This document shows positions 44,091 through 52,848 of a DNA stretch of 64,000 bases, piece by piece (within the stretch, counting starts at the first letter, position 1; each line of letters begins with the position of its first letter). The notes beneath the pieces are model-generated. The model was not told the DNA's origin and searched no databases. It was given only the letters and a program-made list of their open reading frames with translations. The translations under genes were made by a program, and so were the position numbers. The stretch is from Bacteroidia bacterium. Lineage in GTDB: Bacteria > Bacteroidota > Bacteroidia > UBA4408. The stretch lies in NCBI GenBank assembly GCA_020845635.1, contig JADLFI010000015.1:35597-99596 (forward strand), in the 5' to 3' direction.

Positions 44091-44098
44091 CAAAAGTA
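44091..44098 (-). promoter_or_regulatory. -7 promoter box of the DUF4293 gene
   Basis: TACTTTTG on the minus strand, full TAnnTTTG match, 22 bases before the chosen ATG. It excludes a start at 44200. Confidence 0.6.
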
Positions 44099-44363
44099 AA
44101 CCAAGTTTTTTAAATAACCATTATTTTGTCCTCGGCTTATATTAATATTTCTTTCAAATAATGCAGATATAGATTTGCCTCTCCAAAACATTACTACCAA
44201 GTTTGACCTACTTTAGCCCCTGAGTTTTGAAAACTACTAAAAAAACAATTCAATACGTTTTTTCAATTTGGCACTTTATGGATAAGATATATAGCCTTTA
44301 CTGAACTTTTATTGCTGAAAAAAATTTAAATATAAAATAAGTAAAATATTTTAACAATTAGTT

Positions 44364-44371
44364 TACTTTTG
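44364..44371 (+). promoter_or_regulatory. -7 promoter box of the glycosyltransferase gene
   Basis: TACTTTTG, full TAnnTTTG match. A longer frame of the downstream gene begins with the TTG inside this box, which therefore cannot be the translation start. Confidence 0.6.
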
Positions 44372-44392
44372 TGTTTTGCGGCAAACTTTTCC

Positions 44393-45667
44393 TTGAAGAA
44401 AAAATTTCTCATATTAATAAGCACTTCGTTTCCTTATGGAATGCGTGAGCCGTTTCTGGAAACAGAGCTATCGTATCTTTCAACCTATTTTCATAAAGTT
44501 TATTTGTTGGTTCCCAAACAACCCGAAAATATAAGTCATACTATTAATTTTAAATTATCTCCTAATGTTATTGTAGCACAGTTCAATGATAAGCCAACCT
44601 TTATACAAAAACTTTTGGGATTAAAAGTAATTTTTACTTACCGTTTTTGGAAAGAAATAAGTATTATAAAACTTAATTATAACTTAAAATTAAATCGGCA
44701 AATTCTAAAAATATTAATGAGTTCCCTCATCAGGTCGTTATACTTTGCACAACAAATAAAAAAGTTTTTAAAGTCTAATCATATCCCTTTTCACCGAACA
44801 ACGCTTTATACGTATTGGTGTAATGAGTATAGTGCAGGTATAGGTATATTTCGCAAAAAATATAAAGTAGCCGGGGCTTTTACTCGTGTTCATAATTGGG
44901 ACTTGTATTTTGAACGTGCCGATCATAATTACCTACCTCTTCGAAGCTTCATACATAAAACTTTGGATGCCACGTTTGTGGTGTCTGAGCAAACAAAAAA
45001 ATATATTCTTAAGAAAATTCCTTATATTAACGAAGATAAGCTATTGGTAAATTATTTGGGGGTAGAAAAAATAGCAGAGCCTTTACTCAATAATAAGGGT
45101 AAAAAATTAAAAATACTGAGCTTAGCCTTTTTAGGTAAAGTAAAAAGAATAGATATGGTTGTTGCAGCACTTGAAATGATTGAAAATATTGAGATAGAAT
45201 GGCATCATATTGGGGAAGGAAATGATCACTTAGACCTAAAACAATACGCATTTAATCATTTATTCAATAAATCAAATATACGATACGTTATTACAGGAGA
45301 TATTCCCAAAAAAAATGTTTATGAATATCTAAAAAAAGAGCACTTTGATGTATTGATAAACACTAGCAGTTTTGAGGGAGTACCTGTAAGTATGATGGAA
45401 GCCATGTCGTTCTCAATCCCTGTAATAGGTACTAATGTTGGCGGTGTTTCAGAAATAATTGATGATGGGAAGAACGGATACTTATTACCGGCCAATCCAT
45501 CAACCAAGGAAATTGTTGACACCTTGACCAAACTTTATTTATTAAGTGATGAAGAATATTTAATTATGCGTAACAACGCCTATCAAACTTGGAAAAATAA
45601 ATTTAATGCCGAGTATAATTATCCCGAATTGGCATACAATATGCTTCAGTTTAGTAAAAACAGATAA
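44393..45667 (+). CDS. GT4-type glycosyltransferase
   Basis: About 424 residues. Family 4 glycosyltransferase (GT-B fold): N-terminal FLILISTSFPYGMREPFLET, a linker ending LLVNYLGVEKIAEPL, the donor domain LSLAFLGKVKRIDMVVAALE, YVITGDIPKKNVYEYLKK, and the signature SSFEGVPVSMMEAMSFSIPV with IGTNVGGVSEII (E-X7-E type). The TTG at 44393 is taken as start, giving MKKKFLILIS, because the earlier in-frame TTG lies in the promoter. Probably acts in cell-surface polysaccharide assembly. The lpxH gene follows 5 bases later. Confidence 0.87.
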   Translation: MKKKFLILISTSFPYGMREPFLETELSYLSTYFHKVYLLVPKQPENISHTINFKLSPNVIVAQFNDKPTFIQKLLGLKVIFTYRFWKEISIIKLNYNLKLNRQILKILMSSLIRSLYFAQQIKKFLKSNHIPFHRTTLYTYWCNEYSAGIGIFRKKYKVAGAFTRVHNWDLYFERADHNYLPLRSFIHKTLDATFVVSEQTKKYILKKIPYINEDKLLVNYLGVEKIAEPLLNNKGKKLKILSLAFLGKVKRIDMVVAALEMIENIEIEWHHIGEGNDHLDLKQYAFNHLFNKSNIRYVITGDIPKKNVYEYLKKEHFDVLINTSSFEGVPVSMMEAMSFSIPVIGTNVGGVSEIIDDGKNGYLLPANPSTKEIVDTLTKLYLLSDEEYLIMRNNAYQTWKNKFNAEYNYPELAYNMLQFSKNR

Positions 45668-45672
45668 GTGCG

Positions 45673-46452
45673 ATGGCTTTAAAAATAAATGATATAACCC
45701 TTGAGCCGGGAATGAATGTATATTTTGCCAGCGACTTTCATTTAGGAATCCCGAACAAGGAAAATAGCTTACAACGAGAGAAGAAATTGGTTCAATGGCT
45801 CGAAAGTATTGAAAAAACAACCCGTCATGTTTTCTTGGTAGGCGATATTTTTGATTTTTGGTTTGAATACAAAACTGTTGTTCCCCGTGGATATACACGA
45901 CTATTAGGGAAGTTGGCCTCAATGATTGACAATGGAGTAAAGGTATATTATTTTACCGGTAATCATGATATGTGGACATTTGGTTACTTAGAAGAAGAAA
46001 CCGGAGTAACATTATACCGAGAGCCCATAGAGGTTAAAATAAACCAACAACTTTTTTATATTGGCCATGGTGATGGTTTAGGCCCCGGTGACCAAGGGTA
46101 CAAATTTATCAAAAAAGTATTTGCATCGCCTGTTTCGCAATGGTTGTTTGCTCGATTGCACCCAAATTTTGGTATTGGCTTAGCAAACTTTTGGTCGGGA
46201 AAGAGCCGACAAGCCAATGGTCCTGTTGATGAAATTTTTAAAGGCGAAGACAAAGAATGGCTCATGATTTATTGTAAAGAATTATTGCAACAAAAGCATT
46301 ATGACTATTTTATATTTGGACACAGACATTTGTTGATTGATTGCGATTTAGGGAATAATTCGCGTTATATAAACTTAGGCGATTGGTTCAAACAAAGTAA
46401 TTATGCTATATATAACGGTATAAATTTGCAACTCAAAGTATTTGAAAATTAA
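45673..46452 (+). CDS. lpxH: UDP-2,3-diacylglucosamine diphosphatase (LpxH-type)
   Basis: Calcineurin-like metallophosphoesterase of 259 residues that hydrolyses UDP-2,3-diacylglucosamine to lipid X in lipid A synthesis. Metal-binding motifs are FASDFHLG, VGDIFDFW, FTGNHDMW, GHGDGLGPGDQG and FIFGHRH. It follows the glycosyltransferase gene closely and is followed by tRNA-Arg. The Bacteroidota LpxH branch is somewhat divergent; another UDP-sugar phosphatase is a less likely alternative. Confidence 0.87.
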   Translation: MALKINDITLEPGMNVYFASDFHLGIPNKENSLQREKKLVQWLESIEKTTRHVFLVGDIFDFWFEYKTVVPRGYTRLLGKLASMIDNGVKVYYFTGNHDMWTFGYLEEETGVTLYREPIEVKINQQLFYIGHGDGLGPGDQGYKFIKKVFASPVSQWLFARLHPNFGIGLANFWSGKSRQANGPVDEIFKGEDKEWLMIYCKELLQQKHYDYFIFGHRHLLIDCDLGNNSRYINLGDWFKQSNYAIYNGINLQLKVFEN

Positions 46453-46459
46453 AATAAAG

Positions 46460-46533
46460 GCACCCGTAGTTCAACTGGATAGAATGCCAGATTCCGATTC
46501 TGGTGGTTGGGGGTTCGATTCCCTTCGGGTGCA
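46460..46533 (+). tRNA. tRNA-Arg (anticodon CCG)
   Basis: A 74-base cloverleaf. The acceptor GCACCCG pairs with CGGGTGC, with discriminator A. The anticodon stem CCAGA/TCTGG holds loop TTCCGAT, giving CCG. T-arm GGGTTCGATTCCC. It starts 7 bases after the lpxH stop. Confidence 0.95.
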
Positions 46534-46733
46534 CTTTTTTTTACCATTAATAAAGCTCCATTATGTTTACAAAAAAAGTTAAATCATCTTGAAAATTTAT
46601 TAAAATTAAACGTTAAACAATAATTAAAAGTAAAAATCGTTTTGATAATTGAGAAAAGATTTAGTAAAATTGCCCCTCTTAAAATTAATTAAACAACAAT
46701 AATAAACAAGTATAAATAACAAATTAGAACAAC

Positions 46734-47528
46734 ATGAGCAATCAAAAACCAACCTCAGGTGGCCTTAAATCAATTTTTGCATCGTTAGCCATTTTAATCG
46801 CCCTGCTAATAGGCGTATTTATTTACCTTGTAATTCTTGGAGATGCCTCAAATTTTGATGCCGAAGGGCATCCACTACCGGGAAACTATCTAGGTATGAT
46901 GTACCAAGGAGGATTTATTGTACCAATATTAATGGGAATCTTTATTATTGTAGTTATTTTTTCAATAGAGAGGGCTTTAACCATTGGTCGTGCTAAAGGA
47001 AAAGGAAACATTGAAGCTTTTGTAAGAAAAATTAAAAGCTTAGTGGCATCAGATGACCTAGATGCTGCAGTTGCAGAGTGCGACAAACAACAAGGATCAT
47101 TAGCTAATGTAGTTCGTTCAGGGATTATTAAAATACAAGCCTTAAAGAACGAAAATATGGATAAAGAAAGCCGTGTGGCAGCTATTCAAAAAGAAATTGA
47201 AGAAGCCACTGCATTAGAACTACCAATGCTTTCAAAGAACTTAGTAATTATTTCAACATGTGCCACTATCGCAACTTTATGGGGGCTAATTGGTACCGTA
47301 TTAGGTATGATTCGTTCGTTTGCGGCTTTATCAAATGCCGGAGCACCTGATACTACAGCATTAGCTACAGGTATTTCTGAGGCTCTTATTAATACAGCTT
47401 TAGGAATTACAGGCTCGGTTGTGGGAATTATTATGTACAACTATTTTACAACAAAAATTGATGCTATAACTTATAGCATGGACGAAGCCGGATTTACTAT
47501 TGTACAATCTGTAAATGTTGGTAAATAA
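46734..47528 (+). CDS. exbB: ExbB/TolQ-family proton channel protein
   Basis: 264-residue inner-membrane subunit of the TonB energising motor. An N-terminal helix (FASLAILIALLIGVFIYLVI), a periplasmic loop, then the three-helix MotA/TolQ/ExbB core: IVPILMGIFIIVVIFSIER, NLVIISTCATIATLWGLIGT and GISEALINTALGITGSVVGI. It heads a cluster with two ExbD genes and TonB, all in one direction with 14-53 base gaps. The N-terminal extra segment is typical of Bacteroidota ExbB. Confidence 0.92.
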   Translation: MSNQKPTSGGLKSIFASLAILIALLIGVFIYLVILGDASNFDAEGHPLPGNYLGMMYQGGFIVPILMGIFIIVVIFSIERALTIGRAKGKGNIEAFVRKIKSLVASDDLDAAVAECDKQQGSLANVVRSGIIKIQALKNENMDKESRVAAIQKEIEEATALELPMLSKNLVIISTCATIATLWGLIGTVLGMIRSFAALSNAGAPDTTALATGISEALINTALGITGSVVGIIMYNYFTTKIDAITYSMDEAGFTIVQSVNVGK

Positions 47529-47581
47529 CATTAAGTAAGTATCAATTGATTCTTTACTTAAATAATTTAAAATAAAAAAAT

Positions 47582-48241
47582 ATGCCAAAAATAAAAATGC
47601 CAAAATCAAGCCCATCGTTGGATATGACTCCAATGGTGGATTTGGCTTTCCTTTTGGTTACCTTTTTCATGCTTACGGCAACTGTTAGAGTTTCTGAACC
47701 GGTTGTTGTTGACGCCCCATCATCTACATCAGAAAAAATATTGCCAGATAATATTATGATGATTACTGTTGATAAAACAGGCAGGGCGTTTTACAACATA
47801 AGTAATTCTGAGGTGCGAATTCATACTTTAATGCGTATGGGCGAGCAATATAAAATTCAATTTACCGATGAAGAAAAAAAACGTTTTGGAGCCATGACCA
47901 GCTTTGGGGTACCAATGGAAAAACTAAAAGAATATATTAATATGGACGACACCCAAAGGCAAAAAGTAAAATCTCCCGGAATACCTTTAGATTCTACTAA
48001 TAACCAATTAGGTGACTGGATACAATTTGGCCGTATTGAAGCAGCAAAACAAGCAAAGATAGAAAAAGACAAAGCGGTAAGCGCTGGAAAATCTTTTGAG
48101 TACGAGCCGCTTAGATTTGCAATAAAAGCTGATGGAAAAGCTAACTATGTCGCTGTACAAGAAATAATAAAAGTTTTTACCAAAAAAGATATTTATCGTT
48201 TCAATTTGATTACTAACCTGGAGCAATCTACAGAAGAGTAA
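47582..48241 (+). CDS. exbD: ExbD-family protein, first copy
   Basis: 219 residues: a single N-terminal transmembrane helix with the proton-carrying Asp in LDMTPMVDLAFLLVTFFML, followed by a periplasmic domain. That domain carries an insert of about 60 residues (EEKKRFGAMTSFGVPMEKL onward) compared with E. coli ExbD (141 residues). Its paralogue follows 40 bases later. Two different ExbD subunits in one cluster are common in Bacteroidota. Confidence 0.92.
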   Translation: MPKIKMPKSSPSLDMTPMVDLAFLLVTFFMLTATVRVSEPVVVDAPSSTSEKILPDNIMMITVDKTGRAFYNISNSEVRIHTLMRMGEQYKIQFTDEEKKRFGAMTSFGVPMEKLKEYINMDDTQRQKVKSPGIPLDSTNNQLGDWIQFGRIEAAKQAKIEKDKAVSAGKSFEYEPLRFAIKADGKANYVAVQEIIKVFTKKDIYRFNLITNLEQSTEE

Positions 48242-48281
48242 TAGTTCAATTAAACTAACTAACGAACAAAAGAATTAGCAA

Positions 48282-48929
48282 ATGGCAGAAGTAAATACCG
48301 GTGATAGTGGCGGAGGCCAAGGTAAACACGGAAAAAAACGTGCTAAAAAACTTTCTACCAGGATAGATATGACTCCTATGGTGGACTTGGCTTTCTTGTT
48401 GTTGACGTTCTTTGTGATGACCTCAACGTTTAATAAAGCCAAAACTATGGAAATTAACTTTCCGGCCGAACCAAAAAATGACGAAGAACGTCAAAAAATA
48501 AACAATGCTTTAACCTTTATTTTAAGCAAGGATAACTCTGTATATTATTATTATGGCGAGTTTTATGCCGCTGATAATAAAGATGGTAAACCTGCAACTC
48601 AATTAGAAAAAACAAACTTCTCTAAAGACGGAATAAGAAAATTGCTCTTGGAACGAAACAAAAATACCATAGAAGAAGTAAACGAACTTACACGCCAATT
48701 TAAAGACAAAGGGAGTAAAATGGCCGATTCTACCTACAAAAGAATGGTAGTGTCCGTCAAAGGAGGAAAAGAAGCTTTAACAGTTTTAATTAAAGCAGAT
48801 GACCAGGCAATCTATAAAAACGTAATTGATTTAATTGACGAACTAAATATTTGTCAAGTTGGTAAATATGCTGTGGTTGATATGATGCCGAATGAGTTTG
48901 AATTAGTAACAGCAGCTAACACAAAATAA
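48282..48929 (+). CDS. exbD: ExbD-family protein, second copy
   Basis: 215 residues with the same proton-channel helix (RIDMTPMVDLAFLLLTFFVM) after a Lys-rich, Gly-rich cytoplasmic start. The periplasmic domain includes an insert and ends VIDLIDELNICQVGKYAVVD, the usual ExbD dimer fold. It may pair with the first copy to form a mixed dimer inside the ExbB ring. Confidence 0.92.
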   Translation: MAEVNTGDSGGGQGKHGKKRAKKLSTRIDMTPMVDLAFLLLTFFVMTSTFNKAKTMEINFPAEPKNDEERQKINNALTFILSKDNSVYYYYGEFYAADNKDGKPATQLEKTNFSKDGIRKLLLERNKNTIEEVNELTRQFKDKGSKMADSTYKRMVVSVKGGKEALTVLIKADDQAIYKNVIDLIDELNICQVGKYAVVDMMPNEFELVTAANTK

Positions 48930-48943
48930 TAATACTTAAACCT

Positions 48944-49777
48944 ATGGCAGAGAATTCAATATTCAAAAATTGGGATGATGTGGTTTATGATGGCCGTAAT
49001 GACTTAGTGTTTGAAAAACGTCATAAGGATTATGGTGCTTATGATATCCGTAAACGATATAACAACTATATATCATTTGCAATAATTATTAGCTGTTTAT
49101 TATTTGTAATAGCTATTTCAGGTCCCAAGATATATTCCTTTTTAACTTCAACGACTAGCGAAGATGAAAAAGTTGTGGCTGTAGATATGACGCAAATTGA
49201 ATTGGAAGCTCCTCCGCCTGTCAATGAAACAGAACCACCACCACCACCGCCTCCTCCACCGCCTCCGGTTATGGAAACTGTGAAATTTACTCCTCCAATT
49301 GTTGTTGATGAAGAAGTAAAAGAAGAACAACCTATTATTACCCAGGAAACTGAAACTCAAATCTCCACCGTTACTCAGGAAGGCTCGGGTGAAAAAGATG
49401 AAATTATTATTCCATCAGAAACAGGCACAGGGGTAATACAAGAAGAAAATCCGGAAACTCCGTTTATTTCAGTTGAAGAAATGCCAAGTTTTCCGGGCGG
49501 AGAACAAGCATTGTTAAGTTACCTTTCTAAGAATATAAACTATCCGGCTATGGAAAAAGATGCAGGAATTTCAGGTACCGTTTATGTGTATTTTGTAATT
49601 AATAAAGAAGGAAAGGTTTCTGATGTACAAGTAAAACGCGGAGTAAAAGGTGGACCGGGTTTAGACAAAGAAGCAATGCGTGTAATTAAAAGTATGCCAA
49701 ACTGGAGTATCGGTAAGCAAAACGGAAGACCTGCCTCTGTTCAGTTTACTTTACCTGTACGTTTTGTGTTAAAATAA
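48944..49777 (+). CDS. tonB: TonB-family energy transducer
   Basis: 277 residues: a cytoplasmic leader (FEKRHKDYGAYDIRKRY) of the Bacteroidota TonB type, one transmembrane helix (YISFAIIISCLLFVIAIS), a Pro-rich span including ten consecutive prolines, and a C-terminal TonB domain (EEMPSFPGGEQALLSYL, NINYPAMEKDAGISGTVYV, MRVIKSMPNW, FTLPVRFVLK). It transmits motor energy to outer-membrane receptors. Last gene of the exb cluster; a terminator follows. Confidence 0.93.
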   Translation: MAENSIFKNWDDVVYDGRNDLVFEKRHKDYGAYDIRKRYNNYISFAIIISCLLFVIAISGPKIYSFLTSTTSEDEKVVAVDMTQIELEAPPPVNETEPPPPPPPPPPPVMETVKFTPPIVVDEEVKEEQPIITQETETQISTVTQEGSGEKDEIIIPSETGTGVIQEENPETPFISVEEMPSFPGGEQALLSYLSKNINYPAMEKDAGISGTVYVYFVINKEGKVSDVQVKRGVKGGPGLDKEAMRVIKSMPNWSIGKQNGRPASVQFTLPVRFVLK

Positions 49778-49797
49778 AAGACCATACATATATTTAT

Positions 49798-49828
49798 AAA
49801 AAGCACCATTAATAAATGGTGCTTTTTT
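49798..49828 (+). terminator. terminator of the exb-tonB cluster
   Basis: AAAAAGCACCATT pairs perfectly with AATGGTGCTTTTT, 4-base loop, six-T tail. Confidence 0.85.
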
Positions 49829-50310
49829 GTTGTAGCCCCCTTCAATTTAGACACGGCTCAAAACATATTTCCAACCTCTAATATGGGAACTTTATTGACA
49901 TGAATTTAATTCGCGTTACGCTCTGCTTACCGAACAATTTAAAATAATAATTTAACCCAAGAAACAATGAAAAAGATTGTGAATACGATTTTGCAGTACA
50001 CGCCCCTATAAGCTAAAAGCGCAATATATTTGGTTGTATGGCAACTTTCAAGGTGTAATTCCCCATTATCCGTCATCTTTAACAAGCTTAAATAAATGAA
50101 TCAGGTTGGTAGTGATTCACTGCAAAGTGCTTTGCTTGGAATTTTTCACTAAATAAGGAAAAATATTAGCAGTTGGACTCCATTATTTGATATTGTACCT
50201 TATGCCTAAAATAATTCGATATAAGAACTACTGGTATGACTATGCCACCTAGGCCTGAGCTAATAAAAAAAGTATGAATAAATAAGGCAACATTATAAAA
50301 GAGTGTAAAT
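49829..50310. other. gene-free region, possibly decayed DNA
   Basis: About 480 bases between the terminators of the tonB cluster and of the tRNA pair. No frame of useful length has a recognisable product. Two fragments stand out: a plus-strand MPKIIRYKNYWYDYAT (from 50203) that ends at a stop, and a minus-strand frame of 45 residues (49939-50076) starting MTDNGELHLES. Both could be remnants of a decayed mobile or coding element; neither is a gene I can support. Confidence 0.4.
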
Positions 50311-50340
50311 TAAAAAAGCCACAAAATTGTGGCTTTTTTA
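50311..50340 (-). terminator. terminator of the tRNA-Gly/tRNA-Leu transcript
   Basis: A perfect 30-base palindrome, TAAAAAAGCCACAA and its reverse complement around AA. It lies 3 bases beyond the 3' end of tRNA-Leu on the minus strand and works in either direction. Confidence 0.8.
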
Positions 50341-50343
50341 AAG

Positions 50344-50428
50344 TACCCGGGACGAGAATCGAACTCGTACAGCCGCAATGGCCACAGGATTTTAAGTCCT
50401 GCGTGTCTACCAATTCCACCACCCGGGC
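50344..50428 (-). tRNA. tRNA-Leu (anticodon TAA)
   Basis: An 85-base class II tRNA. The anticodon stem CAGGA/TCCTG holds loop CTTAAAA, giving TAA. The acceptor GCCCGGG pairs with CCCGGGT (first pair G-T) with discriminator A. Long variable arm; T-arm GAGTTCGATTCTC. Confidence 0.93.
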
Positions 50429-50469
50429 AGCGCTTCTACTAATATTACAGTAAAAGAGGCTTTTAATAG

Positions 50470-50498
50470 TAATCCCTCTTCATGGTAAAGAGGGATTA
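50470..50498 (-). terminator. hairpin between tRNA-Gly and tRNA-Leu
   Basis: An 11-bp perfect stem TAATCCCTCTT / AAGAGGGATTA with a 7-base loop between the two tRNAs. No T run follows on the minus strand, so it may be a processing or spacer hairpin rather than a terminator. Confidence 0.45.
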
Positions 50499-50504
50499 GT
50501 GTTG

Positions 50505-50577
<73 letters not shown>

Positions 50578-50680
50578 TTGTTTTAGGAGTGCAAAAGTAC
50601 ATATTTTTTTATTTATACAAAATTTTTAAGAAAAATATTGATATATTATTCCTCCTGTGTAGAAAACAAATTTGAACAAT

Positions 50681-52108
50681 CTATTCGGGGTTAAGCACTC
50701 TATTCAAACATTCTTGTATCATCGCTAAAGTAGTGTCTATCGTTTTTCGTTTAGTCCTAAAAGCCAATATGGCCATTCTGATTACAAAACGTCCTCCAAT
50801 GATGGTAGAACTTAAAAACACTTCGCCATGATTATGAATTTCATGCATTAACCTTTTATTGTTTTGATCACAATCTTTCTCAAAAGGATACCAGAAGTAA
50901 CTAACTGATAAGTCGGGCTCCGGACCCAAACAAAAACCCAAAGTGTTGAGTTTTTCTCTCATATATTGTATTAACAATAACTTTTCTTCAAGACATGCCT
51001 TAAAAGGTTCAATCCCATGAAGTTTTAGTGGAAGCCACAAACGCAAACCTCTAAAGTGACGTGTCAACTCGGGCGATATATTGGCAGGGCTAACCACTAT
51101 ATCTTCGCCTTTGGTATCTTGCATATAATTTCCGGTGTATTGATGTGAGTGCAACAATGCTCTCTTATCTTTAATCAATACCGCCCCTAATCCATATGGA
51201 AGAAACAAACCTTTGTGTGGATCAACAATAAGAGAATCGGCCTTTTCTATTCCTTTAAACATTTCATTTTTTGAACTTAATATAAAAAAGCCTCCATAGG
51301 CTGCATCAACATGAAACCACAATTTAAACTTCAAGGCTATTTCGGCAATATCATCAATTGGGTCAACTGCTCCGGTATCGGTTGTGCCGGCAGTAGCTAT
51401 AATTAAAAAGGGTTTAAGTCCTTGTTGAAGGTCTTGTTCTATACAATTTCTCAAATGCTTAACCTGCATTCTAAATTTATCATCAATAGGTATGTTTCGC
51501 AGTATTGTATCTTCTAAGCCAATAATGCGTAATGCTTTTTGTGCCGAGTGGTGTACTTGTTCTGTAAGGTAAACAACAGAGTTTTTAACCATTTCGTTTT
51601 TAACTCCATATTTATCGCGTGCTGCCGTAAAGGCAATTAAGTTGGACACAGAACCTCCGGAAGTGAGCACACCTGTAGCGGAATTCGGGAACTTAAAAAC
51701 TTTTTTAAGCCAGTTTACTACCTCCGTTTCAATAAGAGCCGCACCGGGCGAGGCAAAATAAACACCTGCATAAGGATTGGTAACTGCAGCTAGTAAATCA
51801 GCAAGGGCTGCAGCAAATATGCCGCCTCCGGGAATATAGCCCAAATGCCCTCCTGAGGAAGCAACAATGCCGGTTTCAACAACTTCCTTTTGGTATATCT
51901 CTAATATGTCGCTAAACAAATGTTGGGCATTATTAATCTCCAAGCCTTGAGCCTCTTTTCGTGAAAATGCTTTATGTTGATCGATATTGTTGAGAAAAGT
52001 ATTTAAATACGCTGTTGTTTGCTGAACCAATTCAGCTCTTTGCTCCTCATTAATATCCAGCTCCCGGGCTGTTTGATTTAAGAAAGCAAGTTGTTGGTTT
52101 ATATTCAT
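50681..52108 (-). CDS. PLP-dependent group II decarboxylase
   Basis: 475 residues, pyridoxal-phosphate enzyme of the aromatic-L-amino-acid/glutamate decarboxylase family. Features are SGGHLGYIPGGGIFAAAL, GVLTSGGSVSNLIAF, VVYLTEQVHHSAQKAL (His stacking on PLP), FHVDAAYGGFF (Asp and Ala contacting the ring) and the cofactor Lys in DPHKGLFLPYGLGA. The substrate (an aromatic amino acid is most likely) cannot be fixed. It starts 12 bases after an AhpD-like gene on the same strand. Confidence 0.88.
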   Translation of the reverse strand: MNINQQLAFLNQTARELDINEEQRAELVQQTTAYLNTFLNNIDQHKAFSRKEAQGLEINNAQHLFSDILEIYQKEVVETGIVASSGGHLGYIPGGGIFAAALADLLAAVTNPYAGVYFASPGAALIETEVVNWLKKVFKFPNSATGVLTSGGSVSNLIAFTAARDKYGVKNEMVKNSVVYLTEQVHHSAQKALRIIGLEDTILRNIPIDDKFRMQVKHLRNCIEQDLQQGLKPFLIIATAGTTDTGAVDPIDDIAEIALKFKLWFHVDAAYGGFFILSSKNEMFKGIEKADSLIVDPHKGLFLPYGLGAVLIKDKRALLHSHQYTGNYMQDTKGEDIVVSPANISPELTRHFRGLRLWLPLKLHGIEPFKACLEEKLLLIQYMREKLNTLGFCLGPEPDLSVSYFWYPFEKDCDQNNKRLMHEIHNHGEVFLSSTIIGGRFVIRMAILAFRTKRKTIDTTLAMIQECLNRVLNPE

Positions 52109-52120
52109 AAAAAATCAATA

Positions 52121-52558
52121 TTAATCTAACTCAGCATTTGTAGTGATAGATATGCGATTCCAGCTATTTATAGCCACTACCGACATAATAACTGCGGCTA
52201 ATTCTTTTTCTGATAATTGCTTAACCGCTTCTTTATATATCTCGTCTGAAACACCTTTTCCGGCAATTTGAGTCATAGCTTCTGTTAATGCTAATACAGC
52301 TCTTTCTTTTTCGGTATAAAGATGGGTTTCGCGCCAGGCATCCAACAAAAACAAACGTTGAGCTGTTTCGCCTTGTTTCATAGCATCTCTTACATGCATA
52401 TTGATACAATAGGCGCAGCCGTTAATCTGCGAAGCACGTGTTTTAATTAGTTCATATAACTTTTTATCTAAACCACTATGTGCTATATAATTTTCTAAGG
52501 CAATCATCGCTTCATAAGCCTCCGGTGCCACTTTTAATACATTTATTCTTTTACTCAT
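52121..52558 (-). CDS. AhpD/carboxymuconolactone-decarboxylase-like protein
   Basis: 145-residue all-helical protein with the AhpD-type CxxC redox pair and following His in INGCAYCINMHVRDAM, the mark of peroxidase-type members of the CMD family. It may reduce peroxides or act as a thiol partner. Upstream gene of a two-gene transcript with the PLP decarboxylase. The intergenic region to the divergent fasciclin gene is 290 bases. Confidence 0.87.
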   Translation of the reverse strand: MSKRINVLKVAPEAYEAMIALENYIAHSGLDKKLYELIKTRASQINGCAYCINMHVRDAMKQGETAQRLFLLDAWRETHLYTEKERAVLALTEAMTQIAGKGVSDEIYKEAVKQLSEKELAAVIMSVVAINSWNRISITTNAELD

Positions 52559-52780
52559 TTTAGTTGTTGTTGATTTTTATTATAGATAATCTAATTTATG
52601 GTAAGTATGATTTAATTTTTATAAGAACAAATTTAAACTATATAAATAAGAATACTGTTTATTATTTGCTATAAATAAATACATGTATGAATGAATAAAA
52701 TTACAGATACTATGTATATCTGATGCTTAATTAGTGAATAAAAGCTTTGGTGAGAAACATGATAAATATTCTATTTTTCT

Positions 52781-52794
52781 ATGACTTTTGTCAT
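52781..52794. promoter_or_regulatory. Fnr-like palindrome upstream of fasciclin gene
   Basis: ATGAC-TTTT-GTCAT is a perfect inverted repeat. Its centre is 33 bp from the centre of the -7-like box at 52817-52824, the same distance as at the nos promoter. Confidence 0.65.
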
Positions 52795-52816
52795 ACCCTA
52801 AACCAATTAGCCTGCC

Positions 52817-52824
52817 GATATTTG
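52817..52824 (+). promoter_or_regulatory. -7-like box of the fasciclin gene
   Basis: GATATTTG, one mismatch from TAnnTTTG. No -33 box is seen. It would start transcription about 20 bases before the ATG at 52849. Confidence 0.45.
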
Positions 52825-52848
52825 CCATAAACAATTTAATTAACAGTC

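Noticed and set aside
44069..44200. N-terminal extension of the DUF4293 frame to 44200
   Set aside because: The promoter at 44091-44098 lies within it, and the extra residues do not fit the family.
44369..44392. Upstream TTG start for the glycosyltransferase gene
   Set aside because: The TTG is part of the TACTTTTG -7 box; translation cannot begin before the transcript.
49148..49360. Trp/Arg-rich minus-strand frame opposite tonB
   Set aside because: It arises from the antisense of the proline run and is not a gene.
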